From: Leptotrichia sp. HSP-342
GTDB taxonomy: Bacteria; Fusobacteriota; Fusobacteriia; Fusobacteriales; Leptotrichiaceae
DNA: 64,000 nucleotides
Direction: 5' to 3'
NCBI RefSeq assembly: GCF_041199995.1
Contig: NZ_CP165646.1
Location: 868,001-932,000 of the forward strand
The notes beneath the pieces are model-generated. The model did not search any database. It was given only the letters and a program-made list of their open reading frames with translations, and was not told where the DNA came from. A program made the position numbers and the translations under genes. This document shows positions 7,586-17,954 of the stretch, piece after piece. Each line of letters begins with the position of its first letter. The first letter of the stretch is position 1.

Positions 7586-8659
7586 TTGAATTTAAAAAAA
7601 TTGTTAAAAATATTTGGGTTGTTAATTTTGGCAGGAAATATTGTGAATGCAGAATACATAAAAAGAAATGGAGAAATTTATTATCGGAACTGGAGTGAAG
7701 AAAAGACAAGAATATTAAAAAATATAGATAAAAAATCATTTGAAATATTGGAAAATGATTTTGCAAAAGATAAGAATAATATTTATTATCAAGGAGAAAA
7801 GATTGAAAAAATAGATCCTAAAAGTGCTAAAATATTTGGAAGTCATTTTGTGAAGGATGAGAAAATGGTTTTTGATGCTGATGAAAAAAAGGAATTGAAA
7901 GATGTAGATACAAAAACGCTTAAATCGGTTGGAGATTATTATTTTAAAGATAAGAACAATGCTTATTTTGATATGAAAAAAATTGATGAAAAAGTTGATT
8001 TGGAGACGTTTGTTTATTTGGACTATTTTTATGCGAAAGATAAGAATAATTTGTATTTTTATGGACAAAAAGTGAAAGGTGTAAATCCGAATAATTTTAA
8101 TTTTTTGACTTTGTTAAGCAGTGTTCCTGATAACATAATTAAAAGCGGGAATGATTTTTATCTTGTTTATGAAAATGATTTGAATAATAAAATATATGCG
8201 AAAAAAATGGATTTTCCAATTGACAGGGATACTTTTGAAAGTTTTTCCATGAGAGTTTATAAAGATAAAAATAATTTTTATTATTATGACGATACTGATG
8301 ATATAAAAAAGGGAAAAACGCTTATTAAATTTAAAAATGAAGCTGATATAAAAACACTTAAATTTTTGAAGGAAAAAAATGGCGAAAAAAGTAATGAATA
8401 TATAAAAGATGAAAAGAATGTCTATTATGTGGATGAAGAAAATGTAGAAATAAAAAAGATAGAAAATGCTGATTACAAAACCTTTCAAGTTATTGAATAC
8501 TTATATGCAAAGGATAAAAACAATGTTTATTATCAAGGGAAAAAGTTAGATAATGTTAATCCAAACCATTTTAAAATTGTAGACAATGAGATAAAATATA
8601 ATAATGAATTTTATAAAATTGATGACAATATGAATCTTATAAAAATAGAAAGAGAATAA
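7586..8659 (+). CDS. DKNYY-repeat secreted protein, about 9 repeats
   Basis: TTG at 7586 is the likely start because AGGGAG at 7572-7577 is 8 bases away; the in-frame GTG at 7577 lies on top of that site. A signal peptide (LLKIFGLLILAGNIVNA) precedes repeats of about 40-45 residues built around F-A-KDKNNIYYQGEKI, with an aspartate-rich linker of the form IDxKSFExL. This is the DKNYY family, named for that motif, abundant in Leptotrichia and relatives and of unknown function. The alternating short strands suggest a beta-repeat surface or periplasmic protein. It is the smallest of three tandem paralogues. The final repeat (KDKNNVYYQGKKLDNV) is the best preserved. Confidence 0.85.
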   Translation: MNLKKLLKIFGLLILAGNIVNAEYIKRNGEIYYRNWSEEKTRILKNIDKKSFEILENDFAKDKNNIYYQGEKIEKIDPKSAKIFGSHFVKDEKMVFDADEKKELKDVDTKTLKSVGDYYFKDKNNAYFDMKKIDEKVDLETFVYLDYFYAKDKNNLYFYGQKVKGVNPNNFNFLTLLSSVPDNIIKSGNDFYLVYENDLNNKIYAKKMDFPIDRDTFESFSMRVYKDKNNFYYYDDTDDIKKGKTLIKFKNEADIKTLKFLKEKNGEKSNEYIKDEKNVYYVDEENVEIKKIENADYKTFQVIEYLYAKDKNNVYYQGKKLDNVNPNHFKIVDNEIKYNNEFYKIDDNMNLIKIERE

Positions 8660-8727
8660 AAAGTTGAAAAGTTAAAAAGGTATTTTATTTACTAAAAATT
8701 AAAGATTATAAAAAAAGGAGTAAGTGC

Positions 8728-11700
8728 ATGAAAAGAAAAAATTTATTAAAAATATTAATTTTATTTATCCTAGCAGGAAGCATTGCAAATGCGGAATATT
8801 TAAAGGAAAATGGTGAAATTTATTATAAAGTGCCATATTATGAGATTAAGTCGAAAGTAAAAGATGTAGATATTGAAAGTTTTAAACCTTTAAAGGAAGA
8901 TAGAGAGCTTATTGGCGATTATTATGCAAAAGATAATAAATATGTTTATTTTTATGGTAAGAAACTTAAAGATGTTTTGCCTGAAGGATTTGAAACAGTA
9001 AAAGAAAATTATGTAAAAGATAGTAAAAATGTATATAAAATTGAAGCTGAGATTACAGATAGTATACCAATATCTTCGGATAATAAAATAAATACAAAAA
9101 AAATATCTTTAGATGGAGTTGATGTTAGAACTTTTAGAGCTTTAGAAAATAGCAAAGATGTTACTAGCATAGATTATTTTGTTGATAAAAATAATATTTA
9201 CTATGCCTATGAGAATTTGGAAAAAATACAAGGAGCAGATAAAAATTCTTTTGAGGTTTTGGGTTATTATATCGCAAAAGATAAAAATAATGTTTATTAT
9301 AACGGTAAAAAGATGGAAAATGTGGATTCTAAGAGTTTTAAAAATTTTGGTAATTTTATAGGAAAAGATAAAAATAGAGTTTTTTACATTACAGGAAATG
9401 AGGATATTAAAGATGCTGATGCGGAAAGTTTTGAGATAATGGGAGATACTCGTTATTTTAGAGATAAAAATAATATTTTTGTTATTAAATACAGTAATGA
9501 TTTTCCTGATGGAGAAGGTTTTATAAAATTACCAAATATTGATAGGAACAGCTTTATTACTTTGAGCGAGGAATTTGGAAAAGATAAAAATGGAATTTAT
9601 TATATTGGTGAAGAAATAAACGGAATTAATCCCAATAATGTTAGAGTTATTGAAGAAATGGGACAGGATAATTATATTCTTCAAAGCGGAAATAATTACT
9701 ATTTGACATTTAATAGCAATGAAGGGATGTATGACAGTAAAAATGATAAAATTGAAGCGAAAAAAATAAATAATTTGAACATTGATTTCAGTACATTTAA
9801 GTATTTTGGAATTTTTAACTACTATAAAGATAAAAATAGTTTTTACTATCATTCAGATAATGATTTTAAAAAAATCAAAAGTGAAATTGATGTTAAAAGT
9901 GCTGAGAAAATACTTGAATTAAATGATTTTGTAAAAGATAAAAATAATCTTTATTATTTTTCTAATGGAAAGATTGAAAAAATAAATTTGAATATTGATG
10001 TAAACAGTTTAGTATTTTTGAACAATAACAATTCTTCTTACAGCAGTTATATAAAAGACAGAAATAACATATATTTTGTGGATAATGAAAACAGGAAAGT
10101 AAAAATAGTAAAAAATGCTGATAAAAATACATTTCAAATTGTAAACGGAAATTACGGGGTAGATAGGAAAAATGTTTATTATAATGGAGAAAAGCTAGAT
10201 TTTGTTGGAGTTGAAGGGCTTAAAATTTTTGATGATTATTACTTGAAGGATAATAAAAATGTCTATGAGATTTATACGACAGATGATGAAAAGATAAAAA
10301 TAAGAGCAATAAAAAATTTGAACATTGATGTGGCAAGTTTTGAGAATATTTTAAAAGGAACATTTTATAAAGATAAAAATTCGGTTTATTATGTCGATAT
10401 GACTGGAGATAAACAGGAATTAAAAAAACTGGAAGGAGCAGATGCTGATACATTTGAGCCAGGAATTTTTTCAAAAGATAAAAATAGTGTATTTATTGAT
10501 AAACAGAAGTTAAAAGGGGTTAGTCCGAAAGGATTTGAAATTTTGGATAAAAATAGGTTTCAATTTATAAAAGATTACAAGAATGTTTACTATTTGAGTG
10601 AAAATGAGAATGGTACGACTTACACACCAGTAGTACTGAATATAAATGGAGTAGATATTTCAACATTTGAACTTGTTGAAAATTCTTCTATGGGAATTCA
10701 TGCATATTTTAAAGATAGCAGAAATGTTTATTTTTTTACGACATCCAATGCTAGTAATATAATAGAAATTAGAAAAGTAAATGGAGCAGATCCAAAAACA
10801 TTTAAATATTCAGGTTACTATTACTATGGAAAAGATGATAAAAATGTCTATTTGTTTAATAAAAGAGCAAACGGAATAGATGCAAGAACTTTTGAAAAAG
10901 TAAGTTATAATATCGCAAAAGACAAAAATGGATTATATATTTTGGAAAATATTAATGAATGTGAAATGAGAACTAAAAAATTGAAGATAGATGGATTGGA
11001 CTGGAAAAGTTTTGTGAACATTGATGATGATTATTATAAAGATAAAAATAATGTTTATTATGAATCATACAATAATCTTTATAAAATAGAAAATGCTGAT
11101 TTAAAAACTTTTGAAATTTTAGATTCAAGTTATACTGGTTATGGTAATTTTTCAAAAGATAAAGATTATATTTATCTAAATAATAAGAAATTAGAAGAAA
11201 TAGATGCAAAAACTTTTGAAAAAATGCGGGCTAATCTTATAAGGGATAAAAATGGTATTTATAAAATTGAAGAAGACGAGGGAAAATACAAATTTAAAAT
11301 AGTTCCAATCAATATAAAAATTGATTTCAAAAATCTAAAAAACTTAGATTTGGGATATTTTAAAGATAGCAAAAATGTTTATTATTTTGACGTGGATAAA
11401 TTTGAAAAAATAGAAGGGGCAGAGGCTAGTTCATTTGAAAAAGTAGAATATGCTGGTTTTTACAAAGATAAAAATTATGTCTATTTTAACGGTAAAAAGA
11501 TAGTTGGAATGGATTTTAAAGATATTGAAAATAGAGATGAGGAATGGTCAATTATAGAACTGGAGGGAACGTGGATAAAATACAAAGATAACGTTTACTA
11601 TAAAGGAAAAAAATTAAAAGGAATCAGCTCTGATAATTTTAGTTATTTTGATGGCGGATTATGGTATGAAATAATACTATCTGATAAAAATGGTGTTTAT

Positions 11701-12009
11701 AAATTTACTGAAACTGAAGATAACAAAAAAATAATAGAAGTAACTCGATTGGATAGTAAAGGCATTGATTTAGAAACTCTTGAAAGAATTTATTCGCCAA
11801 TGGACAGTTCCTATTATTTCAAAGATAAGAATGGCGTTTATTTTATGGATGGAAATAAATTTGTAAAAATAAATGGAGCAGATAAAGACAGTTTTAGGGT
11901 AACAATGACTGGAAAATATGGAAAAGATAAAAATTATGTTTATTTCGAAGGGAAGAAAATGGAAGGGAAAAATCCAGTTGACTTTGAGGAGGAAATGGAG
12001 ATTAAGTAA
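8728..12009 (+). CDS. Giant DKNYY-repeat secreted protein, about 28 repeats (1093 aa)
   Basis: AAAGGAG upstream and a signal peptide (KILILFILAGSIANA) mark the start. By eye I count about 28 copies of the motif KDKNxVYYxGKKL and variants (KDSKNVY, RDKNGIY, KDNKNVY) across the whole mature chain. They alternate with D-x-x-SF-E-x-L segments at about 35-50 residue spacing. Almost nothing lies outside the repeats. Such length and regularity suggest a long fibre, solenoid or multi-blade beta structure at the cell surface, which is inference. The paralogues on either side have 9 and about 17 repeats, so repeat number clearly changes between copies. There is no lipobox or sortase-type anchor. Function is unknown. 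Confidence 0.85.
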   Translation: MKRKNLLKILILFILAGSIANAEYLKENGEIYYKVPYYEIKSKVKDVDIESFKPLKEDRELIGDYYAKDNKYVYFYGKKLKDVLPEGFETVKENYVKDSKNVYKIEAEITDSIPISSDNKINTKKISLDGVDVRTFRALENSKDVTSIDYFVDKNNIYYAYENLEKIQGADKNSFEVLGYYIAKDKNNVYYNGKKMENVDSKSFKNFGNFIGKDKNRVFYITGNEDIKDADAESFEIMGDTRYFRDKNNIFVIKYSNDFPDGEGFIKLPNIDRNSFITLSEEFGKDKNGIYYIGEEINGINPNNVRVIEEMGQDNYILQSGNNYYLTFNSNEGMYDSKNDKIEAKKINNLNIDFSTFKYFGIFNYYKDKNSFYYHSDNDFKKIKSEIDVKSAEKILELNDFVKDKNNLYYFSNGKIEKINLNIDVNSLVFLNNNNSSYSSYIKDRNNIYFVDNENRKVKIVKNADKNTFQIVNGNYGVDRKNVYYNGEKLDFVGVEGLKIFDDYYLKDNKNVYEIYTTDDEKIKIRAIKNLNIDVASFENILKGTFYKDKNSVYYVDMTGDKQELKKLEGADADTFEPGIFSKDKNSVFIDKQKLKGVSPKGFEILDKNRFQFIKDYKNVYYLSENENGTTYTPVVLNINGVDISTFELVENSSMGIHAYFKDSRNVYFFTTSNASNIIEIRKVNGADPKTFKYSGYYYYGKDDKNVYLFNKRANGIDARTFEKVSYNIAKDKNGLYILENINECEMRTKKLKIDGLDWKSFVNIDDDYYKDKNNVYYESYNNLYKIENADLKTFEILDSSYTGYGNFSKDKDYIYLNNKKLEEIDAKTFEKMRANLIRDKNGIYKIEEDEGKYKFKIVPINIKIDFKNLKNLDLGYFKDSKNVYYFDVDKFEKIEGAEASSFEKVEYAGFYKDKNYVYFNGKKIVGMDFKDIENRDEEWSIIELEGTWIKYKDNVYYKGKKLKGISSDNFSYFDGGLWYEIILSDKNGVYKFTETEDNKKIIEVTRLDSKGIDLETLERIYSPMDSSYYFKDKNGVYFMDGNKFVKINGADKDSFRVTMTGKYGKDKNYVYFEGKKMEGKNPVDFEEEMEIK

Positions 12010-12073
12010 TAAAAATTATTTTATTTGAATTGTTAATAAATCAAAAACTTGAGAATAAAAAAGGAGAGTTGTT

Positions 12074-13906
12074 GTGAACATTAAAGGACATTTGTTAAAA
12101 ATTCTACTTTTGTTTGTTTTGGTGGGGAGTATTGTGAATGCAAGGTATTTAAAAGATAAAAATAAAATTTATTTTATTGACACAATGGAGGATTCTGAGA
12201 AAAAAGAAGTTGTGAAAAATATTGATTTTAGGACTTTTAAAGTTTTTGAAGAGAATGATAATTTTGCGAAAGACAAGGATAATGTTTACTATAAGAATAA
12301 AAAGCTGGAAAATGTAGATGCGGATTCTTTTCAGATAGAAAATTCTTTTATTGCAAAAGATAAAGATAATGTTTTTTATATTACAAATAATGAAATTATA
12401 AAAATTAAAGGATTTAATCCAGCAAAAAGTAAAGTTATTGTTCAGTTTTACGTACCAACTATACTAATTAATAAAAATGGTATTTATACTTTTGATAAAT
12501 ATGAAAATGGAGAAATTACGATAAAATCAATAAAACCTGCAGGAATAGATATGAATACTCTAGAAGTCGTGGACGGAGAAAACATGACGATGCTTTTGTA
12601 CTTAAAAGATAAAAATAACGTTTATTTTATTAATTATAAAGAAAGTGAACAGAAAATTTCAGATATTGATGTCGAAAATGCAGAGGATGCGGGAAATGAT
12701 AACTATAATATCGATATTGAAATAAAAAAATTAGAGAGTACAGATAGCGACAGTTTTAAAATAGATTCTATATACGGGAAAGATAAAAATAACTTATACT
12801 TTTTAAATAAAAAAATAAAAGGTGTAAATTCTAAAACTTTTGAAATTGTTGGCTCAAATAAATTTATTATCAAAGATGATAAAGGGGTTTATTATCTTGG
12901 AAGAGAAGAAGTAAAGAAAATTCAAAATGCTGATATAAATAGCTTTGAAGAAGTATCGAAAGAATATTATCGAGATAAAAATAATGTTTATTATTATGAT
13001 AATTATGATGGCGATGTAAAAAAAGTTAAAGGGGCAGATGCAAAAACTTTTGAAGCGATAGAAGGCTATGCGTTAGGAAGAGATAAAAACGCTGTTTATG
13101 ACAGAGGGAAGCTGATAAAGGGCTTAAACCCTGTGACATTTGAAGATTTGAACGGAGATTTTTACAAAGATAAAAATGGAGTTTACTACGAAGGAATGCT
13201 AATGAAAGGGATTGATTCAAAATCTTTTGAGCCATTTGTAAATTATACACATGTAAAAGATAAAAATGGAATATATTCTTTTTATCCAAAAGAAAATGAG
13301 ATAGTTATTGAAAAAGTTGAGATTTCTCCAGAAATTGATTTAAAAACTTTACAGCCTATTGAAAATTATTCTCAATATTCAAAAGATAAAAATAACGTTT
13401 ACTATCATTTCCAAAAAATAGAAGATGCAGATACAGGAACTTTTGAACCTGAAGGATATTCTATAGGAAAAGATAAAATGGGAGTATATTATGAAACTCG
13501 TAAAGTAAATGGAGTGGATGTAAATAGCTTTGAATATTTAAAAAATGATTTCTTTAAGGATAAAAATAATATTTATTATAAAAATAAAAAGGTAGAAATA
13601 TTCAAACCTAAAAACTTTGAAGTAATAGACTATTCTTTAGTAAAGCAAAATGAAGATTTGTACTATTTTACTGAAGATGAAAATAATAATACAAAATTTG
13701 TTCCATTAGAAAGTAAAAATGTTGATATTGATACTTTTCAAATTCTTGATGATGATTATGCAAAAGATAAGAATAATGCCTATTACAAAGGTAAAATTTT
13801 TAAGGAAGCAGATGTAAAAACTCTTGATAAACATTATAATAAAAATGATAACGGATATAAAATAAAGGATAAGAAGAAAGTGTATAAAATAAAAGAATTA
13901 GACTAA
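12074..13906 (+). CDS. DKNYY-repeat secreted protein, about 17 repeats (610 aa)
   Basis: The start is GTG 12074 behind AAGGAG at 12061-12066. The signal peptide (LLKILLLFVLVGSIVNA) is closely similar to those of the two upstream paralogues, showing duplication of whole genes. About 17 DKNYY units follow (YLKDKNKIYFID, DNVYYKNKKLENVDADSF, GKDKNNLYFLNKKI, FYKDKNGVYYEGML and others). The protein ends in a final KDKKKVYKIKELD. It is the last gene of the unit. No clear terminator follows directly. Function is unknown. Confidence 0.85.
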   Translation: MNIKGHLLKILLLFVLVGSIVNARYLKDKNKIYFIDTMEDSEKKEVVKNIDFRTFKVFEENDNFAKDKDNVYYKNKKLENVDADSFQIENSFIAKDKDNVFYITNNEIIKIKGFNPAKSKVIVQFYVPTILINKNGIYTFDKYENGEITIKSIKPAGIDMNTLEVVDGENMTMLLYLKDKNNVYFINYKESEQKISDIDVENAEDAGNDNYNIDIEIKKLESTDSDSFKIDSIYGKDKNNLYFLNKKIKGVNSKTFEIVGSNKFIIKDDKGVYYLGREEVKKIQNADINSFEEVSKEYYRDKNNVYYYDNYDGDVKKVKGADAKTFEAIEGYALGRDKNAVYDRGKLIKGLNPVTFEDLNGDFYKDKNGVYYEGMLMKGIDSKSFEPFVNYTHVKDKNGIYSFYPKENEIVIEKVEISPEIDLKTLQPIENYSQYSKDKNNVYYHFQKIEDADTGTFEPEGYSIGKDKMGVYYETRKVNGVDVNSFEYLKNDFFKDKNNIYYKNKKVEIFKPKNFEVIDYSLVKQNEDLYYFTEDENNNTKFVPLESKNVDIDTFQILDDDYAKDKNNAYYKGKIFKEADVKTLDKHYNKNDNGYKIKDKKKVYKIKELD

Positions 13907-14275
13907 ATAAAATAGCTATGTTTATAAAAATGTAATAATTCAAATATAAAATATAAAAAAAATTTGCTAAAAAAGTTCTGGATGTATTTACAGTTTATAT
14001 GTTGTGTTATTTATGCATCCAGTCCTTAATTTTCCTGAATTTCTGTTTTTCATTGTAGTTGACAGTTTTGTTACTAATATTCCGATAAATGATAATATTG
14101 CGAAGTAAATTTTAACCTTTTCTTATTCTCATTATGTTTTTTATATTTATTGTTATTTTTATTGAAAATAATTTTCTCTTAACTTCTCCTATTTTTATTC
14201 TGAAATATAGTACAGCCATTATATTAGTTTTATTTTAATTTTGTAGTAAGAATATTCATATTATCGCTATTATTC
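13907..14275. other. Gene-free spacer between DKNYY unit and LacI regulator
   Basis: No supported gene is seen. A 7-bp inverted repeat, CTGGATG near 13979 and CATCCAG near 14019, encloses a 31-base loop. On the minus strand its outer side continues into a T-run, so it may help end minus-strand transcription. The minus-strand frame beside it (ending KFRKIKDWMHK) could be the tail of a lost gene. Confidence 0.35.
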
Positions 14276-15289
14276 TTAATCTTTAATTTTTACTAATTTT
14301 TCCGAATTTCTGAGAATTAAGGTAGGAGATACAATAACTATTTTCTTACTTCTGTTATTATTTTTCATTTCTTCAAGTAAAAGTTTTGCTATTTCCACTC
14401 CTGTTTCCTCTATATCTCTATTTATTGCACTTATATTTATTCCTAATATTTCAAAATATTTATGATTGTCATAGGATACTATTGCTATGTCATCCGGTAT
14501 TTTTAGATTTTTTTCTCTTATTGCTTGTAATGCTCCTAAAGTCATTTCATTATTACATATAAAGATTGCAGTTATTTTCTTATTTTTTTCAAGAATTTTT
14601 TTTGTGTTTTCATATCCGCTATCAAAGTGAAAATTCCCTTCATATATATTTTCTTCAGATATTTTTTGGTTTTTTTCCAACATTGCTTTTTTGTATCCTT
14701 CCAATCTGTTTAATCCATTTGTTGTAGAAAAAGGACCTGTAATTATCGCAATATTTTCATGTCCTGAATTAATTAGTGCTTCTGTTGCTAAATAACCACC
14801 TTTTATATCATCAAAAAATACTCCTGTAAATGTTTCATCAAAAATTTGTCTGTCAAATAAAACAAAAGGAATACCAGAATCAAGTAATACTTTTATATCC
14901 TTTTTTTTATGATGCTGAAGAGATACCGAAAGGATAATACCACTTGGTCTTTGCTCAATTACATTTTGAAATACTTTTTTTTCTTTTTTAATATTCTCAT
15001 CAGTACTGTAAACAAGCATATGTAAATTATTTTTATCCATTATGTTAGAAATTCCTTTTATTATATCTCCAAAATATGAATTTTGAATATCTGGTATAAT
15101 TACAGCTACTGTATTTGACTTATTGCTAGACAAGGAACGAGCGATTCCATTTGGTATATAATTTACCTCTTCAATAATTTTCAATATTTTTTCTTTTGTT
15201 TCTTTACTAACATAACCATTATTTGAAATTACACGAGATACTGTTGATTTTGAAAATCCTGATAATTTAGCTATTTCTTCTATTTTCAT
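14276..15289 (-). CDS. LacI-family transcriptional regulator, probable fucose operon repressor
   Basis: The 337-residue length and layout are standard for LacI/GalR. The helix-turn-helix is at the N-terminus (IEEIAKLSGFSKSTVSRVIS), followed by the hinge VNYIPNGIARSLSSNKS and a periplasmic-binding-protein-like sensor domain (VAVIIPDIQNSYFGDIIKGI, NNEMTLGALQAIREKNLKIP). AAGGAAG precedes the ATG by 7 bases. It lies just downstream of the fuc operon on the same strand but has its own promoter and a terminator between. The five CG-centred palindromes before fucA are the kind of site LacI proteins bind, so it is the best candidate regulator. The inducer, perhaps L-fucose or fuculose 1-phosphate, is inferred. 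Confidence 0.9.
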   Translation of the reverse strand: MKIEEIAKLSGFSKSTVSRVISNNGYVSKETKEKILKIIEEVNYIPNGIARSLSSNKSNTVAVIIPDIQNSYFGDIIKGISNIMDKNNLHMLVYSTDENIKKEKKVFQNVIEQRPSGIILSVSLQHHKKKDIKVLLDSGIPFVLFDRQIFDETFTGVFFDDIKGGYLATEALINSGHENIAIITGPFSTTNGLNRLEGYKKAMLEKNQKISEENIYEGNFHFDSGYENTKKILEKNKKITAIFICNNEMTLGALQAIREKNLKIPDDIAIVSYDNHKYFEILGINISAINRDIEETGVEIAKLLLEEMKNNNRSKKIVIVSPTLILRNSEKLVKIKD

Positions 15290-15350
15290 TATATTACTTC
15301 CTTAAATCATAAATATTATTTTTTTATATCAATTCATTAGCAAATATTAC

Positions 15351-15378
15351 ATTATATTTAACCATAGTAAATATTCAA
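15351..15378 (-). promoter_or_regulatory. Promoter of the LacI-family regulator
   Basis: On the minus strand TTGAAT (15373-15378) and TATAAT (15351-15356) are separated by 16 bases, about 60 bases before the regulator start at 15289. No CG-centred operator like those before fucA is seen here, so autoregulation is not evident. Confidence 0.55.
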
Positions 15379-15601
15379 TATTAGTTTAGAACTTTCTATT
15401 TTTATATCTTTTATTTTTTGAAAATGATAAAATTATTTTCTAAATTTGATGCAATAGATTAATTTATGATATGTAGATCCTTTCTTAGTGTTCCTGTTCA
15501 AAAATATAATACCATGAATTTATTATTTATGCTATCTTTTTCTTTATTTATATAACTATACAGTTTTTTTATCAAATAATATTTTAATATTTTTAATTGA
15601 T

Positions 15602-15661
15602 AAAAAGAACACAATTTAAAGATTAAAATTTAAAGCTTAAAAAATCTATAAAATCGTGTTC
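15602..15661 (-). terminator. Terminator at the end of the fuc operon
   Basis: On the minus strand the arms at 15651-15661 and 15607-15617 pair over 11 positions with one G-U pair (GAACACGATTT against AAATTGTGTTC), and a run of five T follows at 15606-15602. It ends the operon after fucU and separates it from the regulator gene. The remaining 15290-15689 sequence is AT-rich with no gene. Confidence 0.65.
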
Positions 15662-15689
15662 CCTTATTTTGATATTTGTTATTTATACG

Positions 15690-16115
15690 TTATTTTATAA
15701 TTCCTTTCTTTAAAATAACATTTGCATAAATAGCTTCTTCAGATGTGGCAATTATAGCATACGCTTTTTTTGCCCTTTCATAAAATTCAAATCTTTCTAC
15801 AAATTCAAAGTCTTTAAATTCTTCATGTTTTTCTAAAGTTTTTCTATAAACACTCCATACTTCAGGTTCTCCTACATACTCACTTCCTGTTTTCATTAAT
15901 GAAACTGCACTTTCTACATACGTATCAAGGGGGAATATTTCTAGTATTGATTCTAGAAGTTCAGCTACACCGCTTGCATCTGATCTGATAAGTCTTTGTG
16001 CATGACTTGCAGCAGGAAAGTTTCCATCTCCTATCACTATTTCATCTCCATGTCCCATTTCACATAATATTTTCAGTAATTCTGGACTTAAATTCTTAGG
16101 TATATTTTTAAGCAT
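15690..16115 (-). CDS. fucU: L-fucose mutarotase
   Basis: FucU interconverts the alpha and beta anomers of L-fucose, supplying the form used by the isomerase. The 141-residue length is typical of the RbsD/FucU family, and the signature MGHGDEIVIGDGNFPA, with the catalytic histidine and aspartate, lies at residues 20-35. The C-terminal tyrosine-containing strand is also present (YAIIATSEEAIYANVILKKG). It is the last gene of the operon, 26 bases after fucI, with a terminator about 30 bases downstream. Confidence 0.95.
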   Translation of the reverse strand: MLKNIPKNLSPELLKILCEMGHGDEIVIGDGNFPAASHAQRLIRSDASGVAELLESILEIFPLDTYVESAVSLMKTGSEYVGEPEVWSVYRKTLEKHEEFKDFEFVERFEFYERAKKAYAIIATSEEAIYANVILKKGIIK

Positions 16116-16141
16116 TTTTTACTCCTTCATTTAGATATTTT

Positions 16142-17926
16142 CTATTTACCTATTTTTTTATAAATTGGCCCAAAATTTTCACATGCTCTGTAATCAGCAC
16201 CTTCTTCATTCATATCTCCAAAACTTGCCCAAACTTTAGGACGGAATATTCTGTCAGGATTTACATTATGCATGCATACTGGGATTCTAAGCATAGATGC
16301 TAGTGTTATCAGTTCATCACCTATATGTCCATAAGATATTGCTCCATGATTTGCTCCCCAGTTATTCATTACAGAATAAACATCTTTAAATGCTCCTTTA
16401 CCAGTAAGTATAGGTGCAAACCAAGTTGTTGGCCAAGTTGGATTTGTTCTGCTATCAAGTGATTCATGAATATCTTTGTCTATGTCAATTGCATATCCTT
16501 CAGCAATTTGAAGTACAGGCCCTTGCCCTTTAACAAGATTTATTCTGCACATTGTAACAGGCATTTCACCTTTTGTAAGGAAGCAAGAAGAGAATCCTCC
16601 ACCTCTGAAATAATCATAATCTGCTGCAGGCCAGCTTGTAGATTTTAAGGCATTGTTAACTTCTTCTTCTGTAACTTCCCAGTATGGTTTCATAACTCGT
16701 TTACCATCTCTTATTTGATCTCCAGTTGCATCTAACGTAGCTGATCCTGAGTTAATTAAGTGAATTATTCCATTTTCAGCTTTTCCTGTCAATTTTTTAC
16801 CTGTAACTCTTTCTACAGCTTCTGGACTCCAATAAGTTCTAACATCTGCAAATATTTGCGCAGTTCCAGTTAAAAGGTGTCCAAACAGCATAGATATTCC
16901 ATTTAAAGCATCATTTTCAGTTGCAACTGTAAAAGCTTGTCTTATTCCATTCCAGTCAAAAGATGAATTTAATATAGCTTCAGAAAAATCACCATTAGGC
17001 ATAAAATCTGTCCATTGTCTTTGTCCTTGGAAACCTGATACTATTGCATTATTTCCTTCAGATTCTTCAACAAATCCCATTTCAGCCAATTTAGGATTTC
17101 CAATCATCATGTCTCTTATTATAAGAGTCATTTTCACAACTGTCTCCCATTCTTTATTTTTAACTTCCTCTGTTCTAGAAACTTTGTTTATATCTAGTCC
17201 TTCTTTACAATGTTCTTTGACCCATTTCAAAGCTTTTTCATATTCTTCCTTATCGTAAATCTCATTTTGTATTCTTCTAGTAATTTCACTCATATCTTTG
17301 AATTCAGGACGAATTCCCAAATAATCTAGAAGGAATTCGCTATTCACCATAGATCCTGCTATACCCATGGAAACTCCACCTACAGATAAGTAAGATTTGT
17401 CCTTCATTGTTGCAACAGCCAATCCAGCTTTTGTGAATTTCAGCAATTTTTCTTTTACATCGTCAGGAATGGAATCATCAGATAAATCCTGTACATCGTG
17501 TCCATAAATTCCGAATGCAGGAAATCCTAGTTGTGCATGTCCTGCCAATGCTGCTGCAAGATAAACTGCTCCTGGTCTTTCTGTTCCATTAAATCCCCAA
17601 ATTGCTTTTGGAATATCAGGTGTCATATCAATTGTTTCACTTCCATAGCACCAACAAGGTGTCACAGTTATTGATAATCCGACATTCTGATCTTTAAATT
17701 TCTGATTACATTTTGCTGCTTCAGAAAATCCTCCAATTGTTGTATCAGAAATTACGCATTCTACAGGTTCTCCACTAGGATGTCTTAATGTGGAAGAAAT
17801 TAGCTCTGCAAGTTTTTTTGCCATCCCCATTGTTTTTTCTTCTAAAGATTCTCTAACCCCATTTCTTCTTCCATCAATAACAGGTCGAATTCCTACTTTA
17901 GGAAGTTCTCCTCTTAATCTGTTCAT
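16142..17926 (-). CDS. fucI: L-fucose isomerase
   Basis: FucI converts L-fucose to L-fuculose, the first committed catabolic step, as a manganese-dependent hexamer. The protein is 594 residues, as expected. Recognisable blocks are [20 protein letters not shown] at the N-terminus, [13 protein letters not shown] near residue 105, [20 protein letters not shown] near 130 and [20 protein letters not shown] near 345, ending with a C-terminal block including [19 protein letters not shown] 17926 is chosen because AAGGAG lies 8 bases upstream; an in-frame GTG three codons earlier sits on that site. Gene order with fucU and fucA supports the role. Confidence 0.97.
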   Translation of the reverse strand: MNRLRGELPKVGIRPVIDGRRNGVRESLEEKTMGMAKKLAELISSTLRHPSGEPVECVISDTTIGGFSEAAKCNQKFKDQNVGLSITVTPCWCYGSETIDMTPDIPKAIWGFNGTERPGAVYLAAALAGHAQLGFPAFGIYGHDVQDLSDDSIPDDVKEKLLKFTKAGLAVATMKDKSYLSVGGVSMGIAGSMVNSEFLLDYLGIRPEFKDMSEITRRIQNEIYDKEEYEKALKWVKEHCKEGLDINKVSRTEEVKNKEWETVVKMTLIIRDMMIGNPKLAEMGFVEESEGNNAIVSGFQGQRQWTDFMPNGDFSEAILNSSFDWNGIRQAFTVATENDALNGISMLFGHLLTGTAQIFADVRTYWSPEAVERVTGKKLTGKAENGIIHLINSGSATLDATGDQIRDGKRVMKPYWEVTEEEVNNALKSTSWPAADYDYFRGGGFSSCFLTKGEMPVTMCRINLVKGQGPVLQIAEGYAIDIDKDIHESLDSRTNPTWPTTWFAPILTGKGAFKDVYSVMNNWGANHGAISYGHIGDELITLASMLRIPVCMHNVNPDRIFRPKVWASFGDMNEEGADYRACENFGPIYKKIGK

Positions 17927-17954
17927 TAGTCTCACTCCTTAAATTTTTGTTTAT

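Noticed and set aside
8728..12009. DNA-level repetition read as tandem repeats or CRISPR
   Set aside because: The repetition comes from protein-level DKNYY units in one continuous coding frame.
13026..13289. Open minus-strand frame opposite the third DKNYY gene
   Set aside because: It is a shadow of the repetitive AT-rich coding strand. It has no ribosome binding site and its composition follows the plus-strand repeats. Similar antisense frames across the window were left out for the same reason.
13979..14025. CTGGATG/CATCCAG inverted repeat as an insertion-sequence end or attachment site
   Set aside because: There is no matching second end, direct repeat or integrase nearby. At best it is a weak minus-strand terminator.
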